From Tritrichomonas foetus (lineage: Eukaryota; Parabasalia; Tritrichomonadida; Tritrichomonadidae), in assembly GCA_001839685.1 (NCBI GenBank), contig MLAK01001326.1:12725-76724 (forward strand): 64,000 nucleotides of DNA. The letters run 5' to 3'. A program made the translations under genes and the position numbers. Shown in pieces: positions 28,156 through 36,793 of this stretch; position 1 is the first letter of the stretch, and each line of letters starts with the position of its first letter. The notes beneath the pieces were generated by a model. The model had not been told where the DNA came from. It ran no database searches and worked only from the letters and a program-made list of their open reading frames with translations.

Positions 28156-30531
28156 TCAGTATTGTGGAACAGTTTGAGTTTGACTAGAATTGTCATTTGA
28201 ATGGACACAATTTGTCCTAATGTTTCTGATAGCGACTGCAGCAGCCATTTGTAAGTTTGGATCTTTACTTTCAACCATTTTAAGAAGATATTCAACAACA
28301 CCCGCTCTTCTTAAATTGTTACTGTTTTCTTGATCTTCACTCAATGCCTTCAAAGCTTTAGCTGTTGCCGCATGAACTTCTTTATTATTAGAAGGTGGAC
28401 GAAGGTAAGAAACGAGTGGTCCAACGGCACCTTCTTCACCAAATCTCCTTCTGTTATTAGACCAGTTGGCTGAAACACCAATAGCGTCTGCAAGTGGCTT
28501 TCTAACATCATCTAATTTGGTTGAAAGTAAACGACTGAGCAACTCAACAAGACCAAGGTCAGTCATAACTGCCAAGTTTTCTTGATCCTTAGCAATTTCG
28601 GATATTGCCATACAAGCTGAGGCTTGAACATCAGAATCATTGGACTTCAAAAGGTTAACAACCAAATCAAGACCATCAACAAATGTTCTTACAACAGATG
28701 GTGCTGTTTCGCTTTGTAAGAAAGGAACTAAAGCTCGTGTTGCTGCAGCCTGGACTCCACTTGATGGTGATTTCATAAGACTCCAAAGGATTCTTACACC
28801 ATTTAATTGCATCAACCTTGAAAGATTTTCTTTTTCGGTACAGCAAGCACCAATTGCTTTCGCTGAATAAATCACAAAATCATAATCAGTTGAATGTAAA
28901 TATTCAATCAAATCTGGAATAAGATTTTGTCTTACTGTCCATTGTGCGCATTTTTGTGTTTGTGTTAAAACACCAAGTGCGCAAAGAACACCTTTTCTAA
29001 TTTCTGGATTTTCATGTTTCCATAATGCTTGAAGTTTTGGAAGGATATTTCCAGCCGAAGCATCAACAATATCGTTTCTGATTTTGGTAATGTTTCCAAC
29101 AACTGAAATTGATTCAAGACCTGCTAAAATAACATCATCAACTTTGCTTTCAAGTGTCTTAACAAGTCGGACTGGACCTTGACATTGCTGAGAACAGAAA
29201 ATCTTTTGAAGTTCATCAGAAATCTTAAATATTGTAAATGTTCGTGCAGACATAGCAACTAGATCAGGTGAATTTGCAACCAAACCAGAACAGAAGAATA
29301 ATATTAATTCACGATATAAACTATTGGCTGTATTTGCATCATATTTAGCAACAGAATAATAAAGCCTGATAATATTCAACATTAACTGATCACCGAGCTT
29401 TTCTGGTGGTTGTGTGATATATTTTTGTTGAAGTTCATGATCCAAGTGAGATTTCAACATTACCTGTGTAGAATGCTCGCTTCTATTCAAAATCCATAAA
29501 AGATAGCATACTTGTGAAGCAAATTCTGGCTTCTTAATTTGATAAATGAGTGGCTCAACACCTTCATTTTTAACAAGAAGTTCTCGGAATTTCGTATTGT
29601 GGCAACAATTCGCGATTGTTGTGAATAAGCCTTCCATTAGCGGCCTCTCTTCCTTCTTCAAAATTCCAAGTAAAATTTTAACATTTGGTTCAGTTGCAAT
29701 ATGCCTTCTAATGTTTGGTGATGTTGTAATCTGTGATAAAACTTGTACAACATCTTCAGCAAGACGACTTTGATGCATTTCTACAGTATGTTGTGCTTGT
29801 TTAATTTTAAGCACATCAAACATGGCAGGAAGCGCGGCAGCATCTAAAACAGCACGCTGGCCAATTGCTTCTTTCAGATTTGGATTGTTCGCCAGATCGT
29901 GAAGATCAGAATTAATTGGATCTGCAGGATTTCTTGCAAAGTTCTTGAGTTTCTTATTGATGTTCCAATATTCACCATCATTTGGTGGCGCTCTTGGATA
30001 AGGAACGATAGGATCATCATCCTCCGCTTCGTTTTCTTCATCATTTCCCTCATCGTTTTCTGACGTCGGAGGGGCAAGAACGAGAACTGGCTGCGGAAGA
30101 GTTATTAATTCGTTATCGAGGATTTTGCGGTCTCTTTCGTCTTCTGTCGGTCTTTCTGAAAGCGAATCGTTGATCAAATTTGCGAACACTTCTGACGCTT
30201 CTGAAAGAGCTGATTTAATGTCTGGTTGAGTTGCTCCAATTTGATCATAGCAAAGTTCTTCGGCGCCTGACTCTGTCACATAATATCCTTTGATTAAACA
30301 GCAGGTGCCATCGTTCTTGCACATAATGACAACAATTCCTTTATCATGGGTTGATGCAATGACGTACCCCAAATCTCCCTCCTCTTCACGCCATGTTGGC
30401 GCTCTTGTGCCGCTTGGTGATTTATATTGCGTTTCCCATTTCAACCAACGAATGGGATACTTTTCGGAATCGACACCTGAAATGTCGCGCAAGAGCTCGA
30501 CCTCATCTTCGAATTTCTCCATTGCACTCAT
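28156..30531 (-). CDS. Large armadillo-repeat protein
   Basis: A 791-residue protein. Residues 1-130 form a distinct N-terminal domain (YPIRWLKWETQYKSPSGTRAPTW) that I do not recognise, followed by an acidic, Pro-rich linker (about 145-190). From about 200 to 770 there are roughly a dozen armadillo repeats; ASACMAISEIAKDQENLAVMTDLGLVELLSRLL and AATAKALKALSEDQENSNNLRRAGVVEYLLKMV are textbook ARM units. The layout is like ARMC3/ARMC4 or Vac8-type scaffolds; in flagellates several such proteins belong to the axoneme, but that is only a suggestion here. It is divergent from the glycosidase gene at 31284, with a GC-rich structured element between them. Confidence 0.75.
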   Translation of the reverse strand: MSAMEKFEDEVELLRDISGVDSEKYPIRWLKWETQYKSPSGTRAPTWREEEGDLGYVIASTHDKGIVVIMCKNDGTCCLIKGYYVTESGAEELCYDQIGATQPDIKSALSEASEVFANLINDSLSERPTEDERDRKILDNELITLPQPVLVLAPPTSENDEGNDEENEAEDDDPIVPYPRAPPNDGEYWNINKKLKNFARNPADPINSDLHDLANNPNLKEAIGQRAVLDAAALPAMFDVLKIKQAQHTVEMHQSRLAEDVVQVLSQITTSPNIRRHIATEPNVKILLGILKKEERPLMEGLFTTIANCCHNTKFRELLVKNEGVEPLIYQIKKPEFASQVCYLLWILNRSEHSTQVMLKSHLDHELQQKYITQPPEKLGDQLMLNIIRLYYSVAKYDANTANSLYRELILFFCSGLVANSPDLVAMSARTFTIFKISDELQKIFCSQQCQGPVRLVKTLESKVDDVILAGLESISVVGNITKIRNDIVDASAGNILPKLQALWKHENPEIRKGVLCALGVLTQTQKCAQWTVRQNLIPDLIEYLHSTDYDFVIYSAKAIGACCTEKENLSRLMQLNGVRILWSLMKSPSSGVQAAATRALVPFLQSETAPSVVRTFVDGLDLVVNLLKSNDSDVQASACMAISEIAKDQENLAVMTDLGLVELLSRLLSTKLDDVRKPLADAIGVSANWSNNRRRFGEEGAVGPLVSYLRPPSNNKEVHAATAKALKALSEDQENSNNLRRAGVVEYLLKMVESKDPNLQMAAAVAIRNIRTNCVHSNDNSSQTQTVPQY

Positions 30532-30853
30532 TTTGCTTTCGGCAAGATCTAAAGTTGGTTTAAACGGATAAAAAATACGTTAGATAAATAATTGTGATGT
30601 TTTTAAACGTCTGCTCAATTTTTTGAATAGTTTTTTCATAGAAGAAAGAGGAAAACTTAACCAAATGGAATTATTTCTGTCAATTTGTATCAAACATTGT
30701 GATTCTATGAAATAAAATAAATATAACTAACATATTGTGAATCGATAGAGAAAGACACTTAATAAAGAATTACTTTCCGGCTCAAATACAATTTTCTATG
30801 AGATAAGCAAAAAGTGAAGTGAATGTCAAATAAAGGTCAAAAATGGAAACAAC
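30532..30853. other. Intergenic region upstream of the ARM protein gene
   Basis: 322 AT-rich bases between the ARM gene start and the structured element. No gene or RNA was recognised. Confidence 0.5.
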
Positions 30854-31010
30854 AAAATGGGTAAATGTAATGTGAACTTTGCCGGTTCTTTGGGGCACTT
30901 CGACTTGGAAGGAGCGCAGCGAACCGGATTGGTGTTTACTCGCCAGGCCTCCTTCAATGGCCGCATGAGTAGAAGGGATCAGCAAAGTTCGCATCACATT
31001 TACCCATTTT
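30854..31010. ncRNA. Candidate structured RNA: GC-rich core closed by a 29-nt inverted repeat
   Basis: The first 29 bases (30854-30882, AAAATGGGTAAATG...) are the reverse complement of the last 29 (30982-31010) at 27 positions; one mismatch would be a G-U pair in RNA and one A-C on either strand. Inside, CCGGTTC (30882-30888) pairs with GAACCGG (30921-30927). TACTC (30937-30941) and GGCC (30946-30949) pair with GGCC (30959-30962) and GAGTA (30967-30971), around a 9-nt loop and a symmetric 4x4 internal loop. The result is a three-way junction. The core is about 59 percent GC in a strongly AT-rich setting, as typical for stable RNAs. TTTTT follows the right arm (+), TTTT the left arm (-), so the strand is open. 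I tested it by eye against SRP, RNase P/MRP and U snRNA signatures and found no match. A small inverted-repeat transposon remains possible, though I see no target-site duplication. Confidence 0.6.
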
Positions 31011-31283
31011 TCTGTCAAAAAGCATATCTCAATGAACATAAAGTCCTGCCTTACTTTCCTCACGAGAAAATCAAATTTCGTAATAATGTCAAATGCTACA
31101 TGATGCATGATATTATGTACTAATGTCAGATTAATCCATTTTTTGAGTTAACCAATCTCAAATGAATGATGTCTGATTCAAAGCAATCTGACTTTTTGTG
31201 AAAAACGTTGGCTCCCTACATTGAAAAATTGTGTGAAGAGGATATCAATTTTGCTTCACTCTTTTTTCAGTGTCTTCATATCA

Positions 31284-33788
31284 ATGTTCATTTTTGTCTT
31301 ACAATATTTTAGTTTGGCAGCTGAACTAGATGACCCTTTTTTATCATATAATGTATGGGCAAGAGATGGTTCTGATAAAATGAATTTCTACAATATTTCG
31401 GATACTTTCTACTTTTCATATATTGGTGAAGAAGACTATTCTGTCACACCGACAGGCTATATAAGGTCTGTTAGCAGTGGCGATAAATTTCGATTATCTC
31501 TTACAATTCAAGCAGAAAAAGTTGGAAAAAATGGAATCTCATTTAGTTGTGTCACATATGATTCATCAGGTAATGTTGTTTCATGGACATATAAAGGTGG
31601 TTCTGTTACAGATGTTTCAAACGATTTTGTCTCATATGAAAGTGAAGAATTTTTTGTACCTTATGGCGTTACATCCCTCGTACCGAGAATTATAGGTTAT
31701 GAGCAAACGACTTTTGCATTCAAAAATTACAAACTCGAAAAAACTGGATCAACTCCAGTTGAAGTTAATGCTTCAGAGTATTCAATTAGTAATGATGTTC
31801 TTAATTTTTCATTAAGTACTATTCTATTAAACTTTACAATTCATGATAAAAGAAATGATCGGAAATGGTATTCGGAAAGTACAACTAATACTGGAATGAC
31901 TTTAACTAAAGTGATTAATTCTAGCAATCAAATTGAACTTCGGGTTCAATTGGATAATGAAAAAGATGAATGTGCTATTTTGTATACTTTAAATAATAGT
32001 GATGAAATTGATTTTAATATATATTGTCCTCCATCAATGAATATAACTTATATACGATATCCATTTTATATTGAATCAAGTCAAACAGATAGAATTATTA
32101 TTCCATTAAATGAAGGATTTTCTTTCATGGCAAATGATTTTTCACATGGGAACATATGGTCAAATATGCAAGGTGGACACGGATTGTGTATGTCTTTTAT
32201 GGGTCTTTATGATGACACTGATTTTAATGAATTGAAAAGTGGAATGATGCTAATAATTCAAACTCCCAATGACTTTGAGGTTTCTTTTACTAATTCTAAT
32301 GGTGTTCAAAATATTCAACCTTTTTGGTATCCAGAAATGGGTAAGTTTGGATATAACAGATCAATAAAATATGTATTTTTTGATAAAGCAAAACATGTTG
32401 AATTATGTAAAAGATATCGACAATATGTTCGCGAAAATACAAACTATTTTTTTACATTTGAAGAGAAAAAGAAGAAATATCCAACAATTGAGTTTGATAA
32501 ACTTATTGGTGCAGCAAATATTTGGTATTTTGGAGATCAAAACAAAGTTGATATCTACACTGAACTTCAATCACTTGGAATTGATAAAATGATTGTTGGT
32601 TCAGCAGATCATAAAGATAATACAGAAATTTTAAATCAAAGAGAACCTAGTGTATTAACATCCCGTTATGATAATTATCAAGATATTTTAGATCCAGATC
32701 TAAATCAATGGGTCAATAATTATGGTGAGCCTGATGAAATGTGGGTTGAAGCCTGGCCTAAGGATATAGTATGGGCTGATGAAGCTGGCAACTATTTATA
32801 TAGTTGGGCATTACCAAATATTTCTAATTCATCTCAAATGATTTCCGAAGGAGTTCTATGTGATAAACAAGCAATCAATTATGCTAGAAAATCTATAAGT
32901 GCTGATCTTAAGTCTAATAAATATAAATGTAGATTTATTGATACAACAACTGCTTCCTCATGGAGAGAGTGTTATAATCCAGCACATAAAATGACCAAAA
33001 CAGAAAGTGTAAAAGCTAGGCTTGAACTTCTCAATCTTCTTCATGAAGAATTTAATATTGTTTCCGGAAGTGAAACTGGTGTCGAATCAGCCGTGCCATA
33101 TTGTGATTATTTTGAAGGAATGATGAGTCTTGGTCCATATAGAGTTCCTGATTCAGGAAGAAATATAGAACAAATATGGGAAAATGGATTTCCACAAGAA
33201 ATTCCAGAAAATATACCTAAGTTTCAACTTGGACATGATTACAGATTACCCCTTTTTGAATTAGTATATCATGATTGTCTTGTATCTTATTGGTATTGGG
33301 GAGATCATAGTTTTAAGATACCAATTTATTCTAAAAAACGCGATCTTTTCAATATGTTATATGGTGTTCCACCAATGTATTTGTTCACTGATGCAAATTT
33401 TGACCAACTTAAGGAAGATGTGGCCAAGAGCTACGCAATTGCTTCTCCAATTTCACAGAAAACTGGATATTCTGAAATGATCGATTTTATCATTTTATCA
33501 CAAGATAGAAATGTCCAACAAAGTGTATTTGCAAATAATGTCACTGTTATTTGTAATTTTGGCCAAAGTGATTTCAAGCTTGCTGATGGAAGTATTGTGC
33601 CTTCAATGTCCGCTGTCGAGAAACAATTTTCAGCTGATGTAGTACCAACTCCAAAGAAGAATAAAACTGGAATGATTGTTGGCATTGTTATTGGTGTTGT
33701 TGTTGTTGTTGCAATCATTGTGATTGTTATAGTCTTTGTTGTTTATAAAAAAAGACAAAATCCTAGTGATTCCAACATTAAAATTTAG
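31284..33788 (+). CDS. GH101/GH129-like glycoside hydrolase, membrane-anchored
   Basis: An 834-residue secretory protein. It has a short hydrophobic leader (MFIFVLQYFSLAA), a beta-rich N-terminal region, a large central (beta/alpha)8-like domain and a C-terminal membrane span at about 797-822 followed by a short basic tail, so the enzyme faces outside or the lumen. The central domain has the pattern of glycosidases related to GH101/GH129, which release alpha-linked GalNAc from mucin O-glycans. Candidate catalytic residues are Asp553 (CRFIDTTTA) and Glu597 (SGSETG), 44 residues apart, as expected for this clan. ATG 31284 was chosen because the frame upstream (from TTG 31221) lengthens and disrupts the leader. 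It is convergent with the GH89 gene. Family confidence is moderate; substrate is inferred. Confidence 0.7.
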   Translation: MFIFVLQYFSLAAELDDPFLSYNVWARDGSDKMNFYNISDTFYFSYIGEEDYSVTPTGYIRSVSSGDKFRLSLTIQAEKVGKNGISFSCVTYDSSGNVVSWTYKGGSVTDVSNDFVSYESEEFFVPYGVTSLVPRIIGYEQTTFAFKNYKLEKTGSTPVEVNASEYSISNDVLNFSLSTILLNFTIHDKRNDRKWYSESTTNTGMTLTKVINSSNQIELRVQLDNEKDECAILYTLNNSDEIDFNIYCPPSMNITYIRYPFYIESSQTDRIIIPLNEGFSFMANDFSHGNIWSNMQGGHGLCMSFMGLYDDTDFNELKSGMMLIIQTPNDFEVSFTNSNGVQNIQPFWYPEMGKFGYNRSIKYVFFDKAKHVELCKRYRQYVRENTNYFFTFEEKKKKYPTIEFDKLIGAANIWYFGDQNKVDIYTELQSLGIDKMIVGSADHKDNTEILNQREPSVLTSRYDNYQDILDPDLNQWVNNYGEPDEMWVEAWPKDIVWADEAGNYLYSWALPNISNSSQMISEGVLCDKQAINYARKSISADLKSNKYKCRFIDTTTASSWRECYNPAHKMTKTESVKARLELLNLLHEEFNIVSGSETGVESAVPYCDYFEGMMSLGPYRVPDSGRNIEQIWENGFPQEIPENIPKFQLGHDYRLPLFELVYHDCLVSYWYWGDHSFKIPIYSKKRDLFNMLYGVPPMYLFTDANFDQLKEDVAKSYAIASPISQKTGYSEMIDFIILSQDRNVQQSVFANNVTVICNFGQSDFKLADGSIVPSMSAVEKQFSADVVPTPKKNKTGMIVGIVIGVVVVVAIIVIVIVFVVYKKRQNPSDSNIKI

Positions 33789-33860
33789 TTAGTATTGGAA
33801 TAAAACGATTTATTCTCATAAAATTGCCCATATATTTTTACCAAAACTATTAAATTTTCA

Positions 33861-33927
33861 TTATAATTATTATTATTATTTATAAGAAAAAAAAATCTTA
33901 ATTATAATAATAATAATAATAATAAAA
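33861..33927. terminator. AT-rich hairpin at the junction of two convergent glycosidase genes
   Basis: ATT-type triplets on the left are complementary to AAT-type triplets on the right, with TAAGA and TCTTA pairing around an A run of about eight. The whole forms one long hairpin readable from both strands, placed within 160 bases of both stop codons. A role in 3' end formation is inferred; it may equally be a simple-repeat expansion. Confidence 0.5.
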
Positions 33928-33945
33928 ACTATGATATTTAATAGA

Positions 33946-36108
33946 TTAATCAAAAACCCAATTGTCAATATCAATGCTATCTGAGAACTTCATAAGTTTA
34001 ACAACCTCTTCAATAACATTATCACTCTTTGGTACCTTAGAAATTCCCTTGCTATTTAAAACCCAGTCAAGTTCGAAGTCAGAAACTAGCTGTGATGGAT
34101 CTTTTCCTTGCATTTTTGCCTCAAACCAAACTTCTATCCTTCTAAGTTGGTAATCTCTCATCATTCCACTCCACATTCTGGATGAGTAATCATTAATTGG
34201 TGGTCCCCAAATAGTAATTAATCTTCTAGCATTCTCTTTAAAGTCATCTGTGTAGTCAAGCCACTTTTCTAGCCTTAAGTTTGTGTGACACTCGAGAACA
34301 GCATCAAGTTGCGTCATTAATGAACGAAAATGAATAAAAATAAAAGCAGCTTGTTCATTATCACCTTTATCAAAGGCTTCAATCACTCTTTTTTGTAAAT
34401 GCTCAAGTTTTATACCAACAAGATGCAAACAAGCTTCAATTAAATCATTTGTGTATAATTTGTTTTGATTTAATATTTTGACATCGCTTGCTAATAATGA
34501 TGAATTAATCCAGAATCTCATCGACTCTTCAAACTCAGGATCTGTGCAAACTGATCCAGTCTTTTTACCTGGTGCTTCTTGCCAGCTAAACCTAGGATGA
34601 TCCATAAAGCTACCATAAGCAGTCTTTTGTAATAATTCCCATGATTTTTTAATATTATCATGAAAGAAACCATATCTATTTATTGAATATCGCTCCAATA
34701 TCTCGTCCATATTAGTTTCTTTATCATACCATGTTGTTTCACAATAAATTTCATAAATCATTTCATTATTTTCAAATCCTTCAGGGGCCATTCCAACACC
34801 CACTAAGTTTCCTTTATTCTCACTTCGTAAAGCTGTAAGATGGCCATTTAAATAATAATCCAAGAATCCAGTAAATGCTGTTTTCCCACCCATATTAGGA
34901 ATGACTGAATAAACCCATTGTTTTTGATAGAAACCATCGTAGAAATCCCAATTGAATGAAATATGCCAAAAGTGCTTATTATAATCAGTAGCAAGATCCA
35001 AAATGAGCATTTTATCATTCGGAACTTTACTCAAAAGTGCTTTTACAGAATCTTCATCCCAAATATTCCTTTGGTAACCTAAAGTCCAACCCTGAATCAC
35101 CCAAACTGCGTCAGGATTACCTAATTTGATAGACTCATATACTCTTTTACCCATATTTGCTAATAACTCATGTTTATCACTTGCTTCAGGTATTTCCATT
35201 TCATTAAAAGTGTCAGCAATATAAAAATCATTTTTGCCGAATTCGTTTTCATATTCTTCAATGTATCTTTTTCCAATTTCTAAGAATAAATCTTCATCAG
35301 GTGACAATAATGTCGCATGATTCTTATCAGGAAAGTCACTCCACTTTAACTCATAAATTTTAACATTAGGGTATATCCTCAGGATTCCTCGTTTTGGAAT
35401 AAATCCTGCAAATCCTGAACAAATAGGTTTAATTCCAAGTTCTCGATAACGATTTAGAATTTTATGTTGTAATTCTATTTGTTCTTCATTATATTTTGGT
35501 GTCACTGTTCCATCATGATTTACTATGTTTCCCATTCGCTGCCAAGGTAAATGTGCTGGTCCAACGTAAAATTCATCGATTTCATCTTGAGTCAAACCTA
35601 GTTTTTTCCAAACACGGGTTGCAATTGCTTCTGTACCAGAATATGATAAAGGCATGTCTAATCCGTGCAATGCCATCCAGTCGATTTCTTCTTGCCAACG
35701 TTTCCAGTCCCAAAATGGCATGGTGTAACCAAAAGTGACAACATTGAAATTATAATGATGTTCAAATGGAGAAACCAAACGGAATACTTCTGTATCAGGA
35801 AGTTTGTCAGGTAAATTGATGTGTTTACCACCCCATGTAATCATTCCAAAATGATTTCTTGTGAGATATGTGTAAAAACCATGGCATATTGCAACACCAC
35901 TACTTCCTTTAACTGTTAAAATTCCATTACTTGATGAAATTTCAAAAACATCAAATTTATTATCAACTTTGTCAATTAATAATAAATTTAATTTATCATT
36001 ATCTAATTCTGGAACAGCACGGTTAATAACACCTCGCGATGCCTCAAGTGTTACATCTTCACGAGATATACCAGAAAAAATTGAATTTATAAGTAGAAAA
36101 ACAAGCAT
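33946..36108 (-). CDS. NAGLU: Alpha-N-acetylglucosaminidase (GH89, NAGLU-type)
   Basis: A 720-residue secretory or lysosomal exo-enzyme that removes terminal alpha-linked GlcNAc, from heparan sulfate in animals and from gastric-type mucin in some bacteria. Residues 1-13 are a signal peptide. The full GH89 layout is present: the N-terminal domain, then YNFNVVTFGYTMPFWDWKRW, HGLDMPLSYSGTEA, the acid/base Glu303 in ADTFNEME, the nucleophile Glu443 in GVGMAPEGFENNEM, and a helical C-terminal domain. Both catalytic motifs match human NAGLU closely. There is no membrane anchor, unlike its convergent neighbour. A TGAAAAAGT box (minus-strand reading) lies at 36128-36136, only 20 bases before the ATG. 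The pair with the GH101/129-like gene suggests host glycan use. Confidence 0.93.
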   Translation of the reverse strand: MLVFLLINSIFSGISREDVTLEASRGVINRAVPELDNDKLNLLLIDKVDNKFDVFEISSSNGILTVKGSSGVAICHGFYTYLTRNHFGMITWGGKHINLPDKLPDTEVFRLVSPFEHHYNFNVVTFGYTMPFWDWKRWQEEIDWMALHGLDMPLSYSGTEAIATRVWKKLGLTQDEIDEFYVGPAHLPWQRMGNIVNHDGTVTPKYNEEQIELQHKILNRYRELGIKPICSGFAGFIPKRGILRIYPNVKIYELKWSDFPDKNHATLLSPDEDLFLEIGKRYIEEYENEFGKNDFYIADTFNEMEIPEASDKHELLANMGKRVYESIKLGNPDAVWVIQGWTLGYQRNIWDEDSVKALLSKVPNDKMLILDLATDYNKHFWHISFNWDFYDGFYQKQWVYSVIPNMGGKTAFTGFLDYYLNGHLTALRSENKGNLVGVGMAPEGFENNEMIYEIYCETTWYDKETNMDEILERYSINRYGFFHDNIKKSWELLQKTAYGSFMDHPRFSWQEAPGKKTGSVCTDPEFEESMRFWINSSLLASDVKILNQNKLYTNDLIEACLHLVGIKLEHLQKRVIEAFDKGDNEQAAFIFIHFRSLMTQLDAVLECHTNLRLEKWLDYTDDFKENARRLITIWGPPINDYSSRMWSGMMRDYQLRRIEVWFEAKMQGKDPSQLVSDFELDWVLNSKGISKVPKSDNVIEEVVKLMKFSDSIDIDNWVFD

Positions 36109-36793
36109 GAAGGGATAATAATTTATAACTTTTTCAAACCCTCTGAAAAATAAACATGAGACCTTTTCATCAATTTTTTACATATTTCATTCAAAATAAC
36201 AAAATTGACAGTTAACATTTGCCAACATGTTGTCAAGTCTTTTAACAGAATTTTTCATTAGTTTCAATAGACAATGATCAAATAAATTACAGAATATACT
36301 CAGAAATTAGATAAATGATGAAAAAGTGATTTCTTATTTCCACTGTTCTTTCATCATAATATGTTATTAAATAACGAAATAAATTTGAAGATGATCTGGT
36401 AATGAGCTTTGTTAATCAATACATTTCTGTCTCTCAATCTCATTTGAAGAAATTGAAGAAACTCTTGTTTCAAGTAGCAATTTTCAACTTTGGTTCGGTT
36501 TTTTCTTCGGAATATCATAATCAAATATAATTTATGTTTCCTTTCCTAATTTCCTATTGTATTTATATATAATTCATGAGATATTCAATTGCACTTCGAA
36601 TATTTTGTTTTTGTCACTTCAATTATTCAAAAAATCAAACGACGCATTTCTTCTGAATTCAATTAATTAAAGTGGTATTCAATTAATGAATTATGATATT
36701 TTTTTTTTAAAAAAAAAAAAAAAAGAAATGAAAAAGGAGAAAGGGTTAAAAGGGGTTTAAAATAAAACAATCTAATTTAAAGAAAAAAATATT
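36109..36793. other. Intergenic region between two minus-strand genes
   Basis: 685 bases. An A/G-rich tract with T8-A16-like symmetry lies near 36701-36760, just downstream of the USP7-type gene end. The ACTTTTTCA box of the GH89 gene is at 36128-36136. No gene was recognised. Confidence 0.5.

Noticed and set aside
30854..31010. Identification of the GC-rich element as SRP RNA
   Set aside because: A GGAAGGAGCGCAGC stretch recalls the helix 8 motif, but the AGCAG signature is interrupted and the expected internal loop pairing is absent on both strands.
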